Assembly: GCA_028023455.1 (NCBI GenBank)
Contig: JAQFVV010000003.1
Coordinates: 458,001 to 522,000 of the forward strand
Reading direction: 5' to 3'
Origin: Epiperipatus broadwayi
Taxonomy: Eukaryota > Onychophora > Udeonychophora > Euonychophora > Peripatidae
Length of the DNA: 64,000 nt
Positions within the stretch are counted from its first letter, which is position 1. Every line of letters begins with the position of its first letter. Below the pieces are notes generated by a model, which was not told the origin of the DNA, ran no database searches, and saw only the letters and a program-made list of their open reading frames with translations. The position numbers were made by a program, and so were the translations under genes. Below, piece after piece: positions 1 to 11,600 of the stretch.

Positions 1-469
1 TGCATGATAAATAAAAAAACATTTTAGCTGTAAAAAAGTTTACCTCCATTATTTTTTTTTGGTTTATGGAAATCAACAAGTTGTTTTCTTTTGTTATCAT
101 AATTAAGTTTGGTATTTTTATATTTACATGTTATACCAAAACTACAGATGATGTGTATAATTCCATCCTTAATTATATAATAATTATTTAATTATTGGAT
201 TTTATTACCTTCCAATATTTAGATGAGCTATTACCATGGTTTATACTCCTTAACAATATCATAACTTGTATTATAATATCATAATAAGTCAGTTTAACAT
301 TAATTTGGTAACTTTTTATTAAGAATGTTGAGAAGTCATTTGAAAATAATTAATTGATTTCCAAAAGGCAAGTCACTGTGCAAGAATATGTACTTATTAA
401 TCAATTTAGTTTAATATCATTAAACTGATTTTTGTTTCACACATGAACATTTTCTAAATGTAATTTATA
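1..469. other. AT-rich flank, no gene seen
   Basis: No reading frame with protein-like composition and no repeat structure were found before the left edge of the Penelope-like foldback. Confidence 0.6.
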
Positions 470-688
470 AAAATAATCATGTGACAATATGTGACAATAA
501 ACATTCTACAGCTTTTACACTCTCGTAGTCATCATTAGAAATAAACTCATAAAAAATAGAAGTTATTATTAATATTATTTTTTTATATAAATTTACACAC
601 ATATATGTAATTCCATTATACATTTTGTTATTTAACTTTATAATCACTATCTATCATCAAATCAACAATTAATACCCATCTTATAATA

Positions 689-701
689 TTAAGACATATA
701 G

Positions 702-739
<38 letters not shown>

Positions 740-750
740 ATATGTCTTAA
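689..750. repeat. (TA)n hairpin with 16-bp arms
   Basis: The arm ttaagacatataggta (689-704) returns inverted at 735-750, with only alternating TA between. It is a perfect palindromic extension of the PLE 3' sequence: the sister arm near 3390 has this sequence once and uninverted. Confidence 0.85.
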
Positions 751-764
751 TATATATATATATA

Positions 765-830
765 TGTAGAAAAATTGGAAGCTGTAATATATATATATAT
801 ATATATATTACAGCTTCCAATTTTTCTACA
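765..830. repeat. Second (TA)n hairpin, arms about 25 bp
   Basis: tgtagaaaaattggaagctg (765-784) returns as its perfect reverse complement at 811-830 around a (TA)n core. It lies 15 bp from the previous hairpin, so two independent snap-back events, or one assembly or replication artefact, occurred side by side. Confidence 0.85.
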
Positions 831-1288
831 TTGACAATTTTCCAATTTTATCGATCCATTAACCCTATTAATATATATACATAAATTATACATTCTTTTA
901 TTTCTTGTTTTTCTACCTTATAATTACTATCTGTCACTAAACAAACAATTAATTTCAGTCTTGAACTATCAATACATATACATAGGTATACACCTATACT
1001 TTCACATATATTCCAGCTTCCAGTTATCTAACTGCAATCATTTCTCTCATAATTTTATAAAACCATTTACCATATTAATATATATTATCTATGTTTTCTT
1101 GTATATATAATGTTTCATAATTTTTCTTTTTTTTAAATTTTTATTATACTTTATTACCTTTATATTTTATCCACAATTTATCATATGATCTTTTTTAAAT
1201 AATGATTATATGGTCCAGACTTAGTATCTTTTCTTTTTATTGCCTTATGATGTTCTTTAACTCTTTCAATTGCATGTTTCCCTGACTG

Positions 1289-1289
<1 letters not shown>

Positions 1290-1332
<43 letters not shown>

Positions 1333-1403
1333 TATTGAATTTGTCACATGAAATTATATATATATATATATATCTTATTGAATTTGTCACATGAAATTAT
1401 ATA
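1290..1403. repeat. (TA)n tract with duplicated 30-bp flank
   Basis: cttattgaatttgtcacatg followed by aaattatata occurs at 1331-1360 and again from 1374, each copy preceded by alternating TA. The sister arm (about 2840-2870) has it once. This is a local duplication primed on the TA tract, inside the GIY-YIG region of the left PLE arm. Confidence 0.85.
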
Positions 1404-1810
1404 AAAACAATTCCTATTCTATTATCAATACTATCATTCATTTTTGCATTGCATATTGATTTTCTTAAATCTTTACTATTCTTGCATACTTTATTTACTT
1501 CATCATTTAACTTATATTTATTCAACATCTTATAAACTTTCACCTGAAATGGAATTGAAATCCACCTCTTAACTTTATCTATTCTCTTATTATTCCCTTT
1601 TATATAACTTCCATTGTTAGTACTTAAAGTTTTCCTAATTACTTTTTCATTTTAACCAATTTCAAAATATTTTTTCTCAATTTTTAATTATTGCAAATAT
1701 GCCTTTTTTTATTTTTTATTTAAACTGAGTCTATCATTTTTAATTTTAAATCCTTTCAAAGCTGCTATTTTTTGAGACAATGGCTGGTATGATGCAGGAT
1801 CAATTACCCC

Positions 1811-1838
1811 TCTAATAATTTTATTCTTAATGAACTGT

Positions 1839-1869
<31 letters not shown>

Positions 1870-1910
1870 AATAATTTTATTCATATATATATATATATAT
1901 ATACATACAT
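1811..1910. repeat. (TA)n tract with duplicated ctaataattttattc
   Basis: ctaataattttattc appears at about 1812-1826 and again at about 1867-1881, with (TA)n between and after. This interrupts the PLE linker coding sequence in the left arm. Confidence 0.7.
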
Positions 1911-2351
1911 TTTCCTTTACATCTTTATTTAAATACAAGTCTAAATATTTAATCCCTTTTCTTTTTTTTTACAGTAAATGTAATATTATACTTATTATTA
2001 TTTAATTCCTTAAATGCATCCATGATATTTCTACTATTCCCTATTATAATTATATTATATACTATCTACAATACAAAAAAATTCTTTATTTTTAATATAT
2101 TTATCAATTACCTTTTCCTCAATGAAATCAACCATAGCAGATGGATTTTTTAATGAGGAAAAGATAATTGATAAATATATTTAAAATAAGGAAATTTGCA
2201 GCATTATTGATAGCAGATGATATAATTATAATGGGGAATAGTAAGAGTATCATGAATGCATTTAAAGAGTTAAATAATAATAAGTATAATATTACATTTA
2301 CTGTAGACAAAGAAGAAAGGGATTAAAATATTTAGACTTGTATTTAATTAA

Positions 2352-2356
2352 AAATG

Positions 2357-2406
<50 letters not shown>

Positions 2407-2440
2407 TATTAATTAAATATATATATATATATATATATTT
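2352..2440. repeat. (TA)n tracts inside right PLE arm
   Basis: Alternating TA, broken by tgaatattaattaa, sits where the RT thumb should be. The left arm has (TA)n at the matching place, so the thumb deletion predates the foldback. Confidence 0.8.
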
Positions 2441-3119
2441 ATATAACAGTTCACTAAAAATAAAAATATTAGATGGGTAATTGATCCTAAATGATACCAG
2501 TCATGAATTTAAAATTAAAAATGATAAACTCAGTTTTTTAAAAAAGGCATATATGCAGAAATTAGAAATTGAGAAAAAATATATTGAAATTGGTTACAAT
2601 GAAAAAGTAATTAGGAAAATTTTAAATACCAGAAATGGAAGTTATATAAAAGGAATGAATAAGAGAGTAGATAAAGTTGAGAAGTAAATTTCATTTCCAT
2701 ATTTAGTTGAAGCATATATGATATTGAATAAATATAAGTTAAACAAGGAATCAAGGATAGGATTGAAGAATAGTAAAGATTTTAGAAAATTGATATGCAA
2801 TGAAAAAATAAATGATAGTATTAATAATAAAATAGGAATTGTTTATATAATTATATTTGACAAATTCAGTGAGATATATATAGAGAGCAATCAGGGAAAA
2901 GTGTAGAGAAAGAACTAAAGAACATAATATGGTAATAAAAAGGAAAGATACTAAGTCTAGACTATATAATCATTATTGAGAAAAATGACATATGATAAAT
3001 TGTGAGGAAAATATAATGGTAATAAACCATAGTAAAACTTTTAAAGAAAGAAAATATTATAAAATATCATATATGCAGGAAAAAAGATAAATATATTAAT
3101 ATGATAAATGATTTGATAA

Positions 3120-3505
3120 AATTGTGAGGGAAATGGTCACTAGTAGATAACTGAAAGCTATAATTTATATGAAGGTATAGTTATATGTATTGATAGTTTC
3201 AGACAGAAATTAATTATTTGTTTGATGATAGATAGGAATTACATGGTAGAAAAAAGAGGAGTAAGAAAATATTTAATAGATGTGTATGTATTAATAGAGT
3301 CAATGGATCAACAAAATTGGAAATCAAGTTGTCAATGTTAGGAAATTGGAAGCTTTAATATATACATGAAGGTATATGTACATATATGTCTTGATAGTAT
3401 AGGATGGGAATTAATTGTTAGCTTGATGATAGATAGTAGTTATAAAGTAAAAAAAGATAATAAGAGAATATGTAATGGACGTATACATATAAGTGTAAAT
3501 TTATA
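3120..3505 (+). repeat. Two diverged tandem units in PLE 3' region
   Basis: About 3120-3320 and 3321-3505 share the order: gaaagct/gaagctt, atgaaggtat, attgatagt/cttgatagt, gggaattaattgttagcttg-like, gatgatagata, then aaaaaagat-like. The inverted counterparts lie at about 560-1080. Confidence 0.65.
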
Positions 3506-3544
3506 TAAAAAATAACATTTATTTTTCTATGAGTTTATTTCTAA

Positions 3545-3592
3545 TGATGACTACTAGAGAGTGTATAAAGCTGTAGAATGTTCATTGTCACA
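3545..3592 (+). ncRNA. Hammerhead-like relic at PLE end (right arm)
   Basis: ctaatgatgact, a short loop region with agagagtg, taaa and gctgtag follow the order of a hammerhead: CUGAUGA, stem II, GAAA, stem III. The core is mutated (CTAATGA and TAAA). The other arm carries the same relic inverted at about 508-545. PLE ends are known to encode hammerheads. No stem I could be drawn convincingly. Confidence 0.3.
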
Positions 3593-3605
3593 TGATTAAT
3601 TTTAA

Positions 3606-4274
3606 AAATGGCATTTTGAAAAGATTCATGTGAGAATGAAAATCGTTTTGATGATATTAAATTAAATTGAATACAAATGAGTTGTCTATTATTTCAATTT
3701 ATTTATAATTTGATTGATTAAGTGTTTATAATTTGTTGACAACATTATGGTTGTATAATTTACTGAAAAATGACTATAAGAAATGATATATATATATATT
3801 GATTACCTTGTCATTATGATATAACTACCAAACAACAGAATATTTTATTTTGAGTTTTTTTTATAGGGCAATTCTAGTTCATTAATTTGAGTTATGGTAG
3901 TACTGAGAACTGTGAATACAGCTTCTATTATTTATTATAAATACACTGTGTGTACATATATGGAAAATCTTTTAAATATTTTACTGCAGGGAAAAGACCT
4001 CTTTAATACCTTCATAAAGAAATAGTGAAAGAAACAACCTTACTTATTAAGCTTTACAATTGTCAGATAATAAATATTTAAACAGTTTTTTCATTTTTCT
4101 TTAATATCTTATTAAACATATATAGTAACTCATAAATCAGTTAATATTGTATAGCTAGCTGCGTTAATTGTGAGCTAACTGCCTGACAAAATTATATCTA
4201 GTGATTATGTTTTCAAGATTTAATTGAAGACATAGGACTGTCAAAAGAATCTGTCACTGTTAGACTACAAGACC

Positions 4275-4372
<98 letters not shown>

Positions 4373-7144
4373 GAATGTGCTATAGAAAAAAATGATTAAG
4401 CAGAGATAAAAGTTGCCTGCATACTCTTCATCACATCACTCTTCCATGAGATGTGGACAATAAGTATAAACTTTATAGCACTTTTCACATTGAAATATCA
4501 TTGCACAATAAATACATGTAATAATTAACCAAGAACTATATATATTATTAAAATGAATTATTATAAACAAAATGTATTATGTCATTACCTCTTGTGAGAG
4601 TTCAGAGCAATGATAAATGCATAAACAACATTAATTTCTGCACAGGTAACTTTTCTATCTCTCAGTTGTTAAATTTGCATATTATTCTTTGACATTAACT
4701 GTCATACACATTTAAATCAAAAATCTAATGTTAAGGTAAATGAGGTTACAAAAGAATGATAATTCTTTTCAAGCATCCCATTTTCTATTAGAAATAATTA
4801 ATTCTGAATAACAATAATCATATTAAAATAATTTTTTGTTATAACAAATTGTTTAGCACTTTCTGATATTTGCTGAGACTAACAGAACAAAAAAAATTTT
4901 TAAAATAAAATAGCCTAATGATAAAAAGCCAATAAATTCAGTTTCAAGTAGTGACTTTACTTGCAGAGAAATTGTTAAAACACATAAAGAGCATTTAAAT
5001 ACGGCGATTATAGTTTTCTCCAAATATACTGAGAATAAAGTAAATATTAATTTCCCAAACATCTTTCACAGCTAGCTTTTCTTTATTACTAATCAATGCA
5101 AATGGTAATAACTATTAGTCATGTTGAATCTAATTAATAACATCTAAGTATTTTTTTCCAACAAACACTGGATAGTTTAGTGAGTGTGCTCTGGAGTAAT
5201 TAATAAAAAATATCATGCTTGTGATTTGAAAAATGTATTAAGCACAATACCATGAGATCTTTTGATTTTTTCTTTTTGAAAAAGATTTTATTTTCTAAAA
5301 TTTTTGTCATACATTTTTTGTAACATTTCTGTACAGACAACATTAGTTTGCTTACAACGATTGAATCTCTAATGAATGAAGAATCACTTTTTTAAAGTTA
5401 GATTTATAGATTATTGACCTATAAAAGATTTGTCACTTTGTTCTAGGTAAATTAAGACAACAGCAGCTAAAGAACTCTCAATCAATTTTTAGCTGAGAAA
5501 AGGGTAAGAAAGTAAATTGAATTCAGTCATCCTGTGGATCTATTATGTTCGATTAATCATTTTATTGTTTGAATGTCACATAACCTCCAGAACAACGGAA
5601 CATAAATTTTTATATTAACCAATCCAGATTTCCTAAACTTTTTTCCACTTTACAACTAAAGCAAGAGAAATATCCATTGCTTCCTGAAAGCGCTCTGATC
5701 TATCTTTGTAAACATTAAATATATCAAAACTACAACAAAAATTTTAAAGATTACAAATAAATTTGAGATATTAACATTTAATAACAAATATTTAAAGTTA
5801 ACTTTTAATATTAATATTTGAAATTTAAATCTCTTCACAATTCAAAAGAATTTATGTTTTTTTGGAGTTTTACTTAATGAGAATAACGAAACTCATAAAT
5901 TAAATTATTATTTTTTATTAGAATGCATTTTAATTCAAATTAATATTTGTTATAGTGATGAAAACTTGATTTTTCTCTTGTTTAATAAATTAAAGCCAAT
6001 GTAAAGGCTGATGAGTTTATTGTAATAGACAGAAGATTCTTTGGCTGCAGAAGAAATTGATTGCAGTTTGGTATCATTAGTGAAGCATTCAGTCAACAGA
6101 ATTTAAAATTGAATTAACTCTAGAGAGGTCCATTATAATTCATATGAAATATAAAGCCAGACACTTAAAAACAATAATATTTAATAAAAAAAGAGTGAAA
6201 AAAATACTATTAATAATTAAATATAGTATATGCCAAAACAAAACAAAAACAATATTATTTAAAAACGTAAACAAACATAGCTAAAAATGAAATCAAAATG
6301 AAATAAAATTAACCACAACATGTGGAATATATATTATACTCACAATTATAAAGACTTAAATTTTTATTTAATTTTATAAATTATATATTCAATTATTTTA
6401 ATAGTTTTTTCTCATATTTATATTAGTTTATGAAGCATATATAGCATGTTTAGAATTAATAATTTACCCACTCACAGAAAATATATATAAATATAAGTCA
6501 TAATTTTGATTATATTCCTTATACTAATCAACTAAAATCCATAATTTCTATTAATGAAAATTATTTACATAAAATATTTTGAATAGGTAGAAAATAATTG
6601 AAGAATTAAAGATAGCTTAGGATTAATTTAATAATCAAGGACAGACATGATTTTAGAGCAGAAGCATTGGGGAACTACACTACTATATCATTTCCCAAAA
6701 AATATATGAATCATAAGGGTCTCATTGATGCAATGGTACCATATCCATTTGTCATTTATATAATCTGGATTTAAATTTAGAATTAATATACTTGAAAATT
6801 TGTTTTAAATGTTTAAGATTTTTTTTTTCAGTTAGCCAAAATACAGTCAACTTAGATAGCAATCTAACACAGGTTGGTAAATGGATGTTAAAGTATTCTC
6901 ATTCTCAACATTTTTAAGCCTGGTTAAGAATGTCTTGTCTCTGCTTTATTGCTTCTTTGTGGGCCATTGGAAACACTCTTCTCTACAATAAATTATTTAA
7001 AAATTACTTTGCCTTATATTTATGTAGATTCTTTAAATTCCATTAGTTATATTTTTAAGTTTAGCATAAAACTTCAGCTATTTTTGACTTAAACCATTAA
7101 ACATCATGATCATCATTTCTTATGCTTGCTAAAGCTATTAAAAC
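3606..7144. other. Non-coding AT-rich stretch
   Basis: No gene was recognised. The stretch contains (TA)n tracts at about 3787-3800 and 4280-4370. Short open frames at 4853-5062 and 5656-5838 (minus) have only AT-driven composition and no motif. Confidence 0.55.
4280..4370. repeat. (TA)n microsatellite
   Basis: Alternating TA with one interruption (aataggtata, about 4311-4320). Confidence 0.95.
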
Positions 7145-7372
7145 AGACAAAACTCCCCTTACAGTAGTGCCACTCAGTGCAAGCCAGAATAATCAATGGA
7201 TGTAAGAAGGTTTGTGCATAACATTTTACTGATGAAAGTCACAAGCTAAAAACTAGTATGGGGATATTGGATGAGTAGGTACTAGATAGGGGTTTTATGC
7301 ACAAACCTTGCATCCATTGATTACTCTGGCTTGAACTGAGTGGCACAACTATAAGAAGAGTTTTGCCTATTA
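7145..7372. mobile_element. Foldback MITE, arms about 75 bp
   Basis: The left arm (about 7150-7225) contains caaaactcc, gtgccactcagt, aagccaga, aatcaatggatg and ggtttgtgcataa. The same words occur inverted at about 7296-7368 with few differences. The inner part, about 70 bp, is unique. A TATTA just outside the left arm (7136-7140) and at the right edge (about 7367-7371) could be the target duplication. No coding sequence is present. The superfamily cannot be assigned. Confidence 0.8.
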
Positions 7373-7904
7373 TTTTTGACTTAGTGATTTTATATTATTT
7401 AAACAATGTCACTATTATAATCATAATTTTAATTCAAGGCAATTTCAAAATATTTCAGCATTTATATATGTTTTATATAGAGAGATAATTAATTCTTAAT
7501 ACTATTGTGTTTTTGATCATGTATTGTCTTTCTAAATAATATACTTTGAATAAAATAAACAATCTAAAATGTTTGTTATGCTGGTTTAAGTATTCTAATA
7601 TGATTAAACAATTACATATGGCTACAAATAATTTATTTATCTTAATATAAGAACACTATTTCAACAATTTAAAGATTTGCAATGCCTTTATTTTCAAAGA
7701 AGATAGAATATATTATGTGACATAGTAATGAAAAAGTTTTGACACATTTTTATATATATTTATTATATACAATAAAAATATATTTAACAGATAAAAATAT
7801 ATTAAAATGAAATTTCAAGTTACACATAATACAAGCTAAAATAAATTAGAATTATAAATTCTGATTACAAATTACATAAAATACTATATTTTTTGAATAT
7901 AGGA
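7373..7904. other. Non-coding AT-rich stretch
   Basis: No repeat or gene was recognised. Confidence 0.5.
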
Positions 7905-7945
7905 CACTGCAGTGTATAAAAAGCACCGGCCCCCCTTTTATACAC
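7905..7945. repeat. GC-rich hairpin at transposase 3' edge
   Basis: gtgtataaaa (7912-7921) pairs with ttttatacac (7936-7945) around a loop of G/C-rich sequence (ccggcccccc). It is preceded by the palindrome cactgcagtg (7905-7914). It may mark the terminus of the pogo-like element; no matching opposite end was found. Confidence 0.5.
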
Positions 7946-8625
7946 CTTTTTGAGAGAAAAATAGTTTTGTACATTTTTTTCTTGAATTTGCATAATGATT
8001 TACTGTTTTAATTTTATAGGTATTTATGTCACAGAAAATATAATTAGGGATCTCAGAAATTCATCTTTAGAGCTAAATAAAAATCACATGAAGCCACGTC
8101 TTCAGAAATAGAGTCTTTATGTAAAAATCATTGCCATCAAGTGAGTTACTAATTTAAAATTTTTTAAATGACTTTACAATTGTCTCACATTACACAGCAT
8201 CTTATGAAGTTTTGACCCATTCACAAATCTGCAAAATGCCAGGTCTTTTCCTTATTTCTGATGGTGTCACTTCAAAATTTGTAGACTGAATCAGCTGTTC
8301 CATTTCTCTTCCATAAATTCTTAAATGGTTTATTAATGCAGCCATCTAAAGGTTGAAGCTGGCTTGTTAGGCCACCTGAAATTACATATAATTGAGTTTT
8401 TAGTTAGTTGAGTTTATTGTTATCTTCTGTTCTGTGATTGTAAAACTGATTTTATAACGTCAAGGCAGGTTTCTTTAACAGTTCACCAGGACACCTAGAA
8501 CACACACTGTCTATCCACAATTTCATTCCCCTGCATCTATTGAGCTCTTAAGATGAATGTGTGTAAACACATCTTTAGGTTGTTTTTCTTTAAGCAACTT
8601 ATTATCTTTCCAAAACAGAAAAAAA
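7905..8625 (-). pseudogene. Pogo/Tigger-type DDE transposase remnant
   Basis: Read on the minus strand, three blocks match the DDE_1 (CENP-B/Tigger/jerky) transposase pattern in the right order. PKDVFTHIHLKSSIDAGE (about 8525-8585) is followed, after a stop, by NCG and then, in a shifted frame, PGELLKKPALTL (about 8455-8500). GGLTSQLQPLDGCINKPFK (about 8325-8383) is the strongly diagnostic block before the last catalytic residue. EVTPSEIRKRPGILQICEWV (about 8210-8275, frameshifted) and SLDGNDFYIKT (about 8110-8145) follow. At least three frameshifts, several stops and a deletion of the segment around the second Asp make it non-functional. The N-terminal DNA-binding part was not found. The element normally moves by cut-and-paste into TA. 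Confidence 0.8.
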
Positions 8626-11600
8626 AATGGAAATAATTTATTCAAAACAGCAAAATGCAATAGAATACTTATATATGTACAAGCCAGAAGTTTTAGACTA
8701 ACTGAAATTTTAACTCATAAATTTTGATTACCAGTGCATAAGATGCATCCTATGTTTTAGGCATATTTTGAGGGAGGGAAAGTATGTTCTATACGATGAC
8801 AAATGTGGTCATATAATTAGTTCAAAAAGTAATATATATATATATCTTAAAAAAGTATAAGCAAACTAGCCAATCAGTTGATTAGTAAAACATTTTTAAC
8901 ACCTTTGATATGATACTAAAATAATTAGCCATACCCACTTTCTAAACCAATTTTGTCATTTATTTTAAAATTAAACTTTAAAAGCATTTATTTATTTTCA
9001 TTACCAATATATGGATTCCTGGTGAAATAAATAAATACTACTATATTTAAATTCACTTGAGAAAAGATTTTTATGGATATGAGTCTGCTATTCACTAAAA
9101 TATTTTTTTATTGATTACCATAATTTTTTTATAAAGAATTTCCCAAAAAGTTACTAACTCTATTACCTGAATTAATTAACTTGTGCTTTAATTTTTACTG
9201 TGATCATTTGAGGAAAGCAAAACTTTTTAATATAGGCAACATAATGATTTATAAATATCTATTAAAAGTACAGTTGTATTTCTTACAATTTAAATCATTA
9301 TCTTTATGTTGTATATGATTGTAAATTTTGCTCTATGTTGTATTTTTTTTTAAATTTGAATTTTATATAAAATGATAAATATCTCTTACTTAATTTATGA
9401 ATTTTTATGTTTAAAATATTAATTTATAAAATTATCAAAAAAAAAAAAAAAAAATTATCAAAAAAATATTAATTTATTTGAATTAGATTAGTAATATGTT
9501 AATAAAAATGAAAAGACATATGATAATGTGACACGAGTGTACAAAATTACATAGGACAAAGATTTAAATGATAACAAAGGAAAGTGACAAGTTACTGTTG
9601 GCAATAGAAATGGATTAGGTCAGTGAGAAGACAAATCAAGTAATCAGAGAAACTTATAAATAGAAAAATATGATAACTGTCTAAAAGTCATAGAAGAAAG
9701 AAAACTGAGATAATATAACAATGTTAAAACAATGAATAAAATCAGAATACCAAGAATGATGGTTATAAATGAAGAGGGAAAAAAGGAAAGAAAGGCCAGA
9801 ATCTGTCAGAAACATATATTATAGATAGAAATATATTAAACATAAAAATATGGGAAACTTTTGGTTGACAATTTCAGCATTAAGAAAAAAGAATGCATTT
9901 TATTATCATTGCAGTAAATATTAATAGAGTTTTGATATTTATCATATCTTACATTACTATTTTTTTTCTATTGTTCATATCCTACTCCTTTGTATATATC
10001 AATACACACTCAAATAATGATTTTATCATTGTTTTAATTATTTATATAAAATATTTCGTAATCATTAATCCTTATTACTTGAAAATATTTTAAATGCAAT
10101 TAATTGATAAAATTTATTAAATCTGTATATTTTTTGTTGAAAATATTCCAGGAAGATTTACAATAAAGCTAAAAATAAATTATCAATACACATAAATATA
10201 TTTATATTAGTATTTTGTAAAAAAATGTCTGCCTGGTAAATTGACACTGGAGCTACTTTTTGATATAAAGTATAAAGGCAAGATAATATATTAAATTCAG
10301 AACAATACAAATGAATGCATTTTATTTTCAATGAATTTTTAATTAAACACCGTTTTACAATTTTAATGTTTTTGAAGTCTTTTCAGAAGTTAAATAAAAC
10401 ATTGCAAAAACAATAAAAACATGGACGTTCTTTTAATATATAATATTAAAAGTAGAGAAGATTCGTTTAAATCACTTTGGCATTTTATATATATAATATT
10501 ATAACAAGCATTATCATAGTAATTAGGACATCTACTTTCCATGTTCATTATTTGGGATTCAAATATGGGCTAAATTAATCATGAAAAACATTTTTTAGAT
10601 CATAAACTGACATAGAATATTTTATTAAAGTAATAAGTCAGCCATCTAATATTAATTGAGGAATGAATAGGTCATTATTATATTCCAAAGTAATTTGAGT
10701 TGAATGAATAAATATTATTGAATTATAAAAACAAAAGGTATAATAGTAATATAAAACAGCATTCATTACAGGTGATGAGGTATCATATTTTTATGGGATC
10801 AAACTCATGATTTATCTTTTATAATAGTACAAAAATAATGCTGGAATCAAAGGTTACACTAACAGCTATGGATTTTTGAAACATCAGAGTATGAATCCTC
10901 TTATAGATGATATAATAATTAATTAATTCTAATTATTAAAATACAAGGTTCTTATATTACATTAAATCTTATCTCAAGTTTTATTTTATTTTGCTTAAAA
11001 TATAGGTTCTTTTACAATTTTAAAATCTCATCTTAAGCTCTCAAATATCTTTAACTCAGGGTTCAAATTCAAAATGCACTTGGAATAAGAAAAATTCTAA
11101 CAGTAATATACTTCAAACTCTTAAAATGTGAGAATTGTTATTTAAGCTATGCATTAAACATTTTATATATTTTTTTTAGTTTTATCCTTAACATTAGTAT
11201 TTTAAGGAAGTAGAAATGAAAGTACACAATAAGAGAGTATTCAAATAACTAAGTAATATATGACTAGTAAATTGTACATTTAAAATACTTTAAAGTTATT
11301 CAAGTATAACTATTTTATTTTTATCACTATGATAAAATATTTTTTCTAATTTATTAAAAGCAATAGCAGAACATTACAACACTTTAGTGTTAGTTAGCCA
11401 TGTTCATAATTTGAAGGGAAAATTAATAATGATCTGAGTGATATTTGGAACCAGTCATTCATAGAAGATTTAGCTAAGTACATAATATTGCTACATAAAT
11501 CAATTGATTTAACTGCTACTGAAACGTAGTATTAATGAAAATTAATATTATTATTAAATATAAAAATTTAACCCCATAATAAAAAAATCTAGCTAATATT

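Larger units (their letters stand above)
470..2126 (-). pseudogene. Penelope-like RT/GIY-YIG polyprotein remnant, left arm
   Basis: Read on the minus strand from 2126 downward. The palm region near 2000-2060 gives CIVDSI then, after a frameshift, IIIIGNSRNIMDAFKELN, the equivalent of the PLE YVDD block, followed by YNITFTV. A (TA)n tract (about 1838-1910) replaces most of the thumb. The linker near 1730-1835 reads RGVIDPASYQPLSQKIAALK in one frame with breaks. Then come EKKYFEIG, NEKVIRKTL and SYIKGNNKRIDK (about 1590-1690), and the region aligned to the GIY start near 1390-1430. Several frameshifts, stops and (TA)n insertions mean no product can be made. The GIY half is duplicated around a (TA)n tract at 1331-1403. 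The 3' non-coding part (470-1080) holds two diverged repeats of about 190-350 bp, enlarged by (TA)n hairpins. Confidence 0.8.
470..3605. mobile_element. Foldback of two Penelope-like element copies
   Basis: The two halves are reverse complements. The left end (about 470-560, containing acattctacagctt and aaataaactcat) reappears inverted at about 3520-3605. The centre lies at 2126-2148, where a 30-base stretch ending in ttttcctca faces its complement after a spacer of about 22 bases. Both arms carry the same truncated order from the centre outward: end of the reverse-transcriptase palm, a (TA)n tract, a C-terminal linker, a GIY-YIG endonuclease remnant, and a repeated 3' region. The arms differ by scattered substitutions and indels, so the arrangement is old. 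PLEs are known to accumulate in tandem and inverted partial copies. Both arms break off at the same palm-domain point, which suggests one foldback duplication of one truncated copy; that is inference. Confidence 0.85.
2149..3605 (+). pseudogene. Penelope-like RT/GIY-YIG polyprotein remnant, right arm
   Basis: Better-preserved arm. About 2203-2310 reads ALLIADDIIIMGNSKSIMNA then FKELNNNKYNITFTVDKEE: ADD stands where PLE reverse transcriptases carry YVDD, and the rest is palm sequence. A (TA)n tract at 2352-2440 replaces the thumb. One frame from 2481 to 2906 then gives the linker (EKKYIEIGYNEKVIRKIL, SYIKG), a single stop at 2685-2687 at a position that is Trp in the sister arm, and the GIY-YIG start GIVYIIIFDKFSEIYI (about 2835-2885). 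After a frameshift the endonuclease continues as REKCRERTKEHNMVIKRKD and KSRLYNHY, up to about 3090. The RT finger domain is absent. The family normally has RT plus GIY-YIG for target-primed integration; this copy is dead. Confidence 0.85.
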
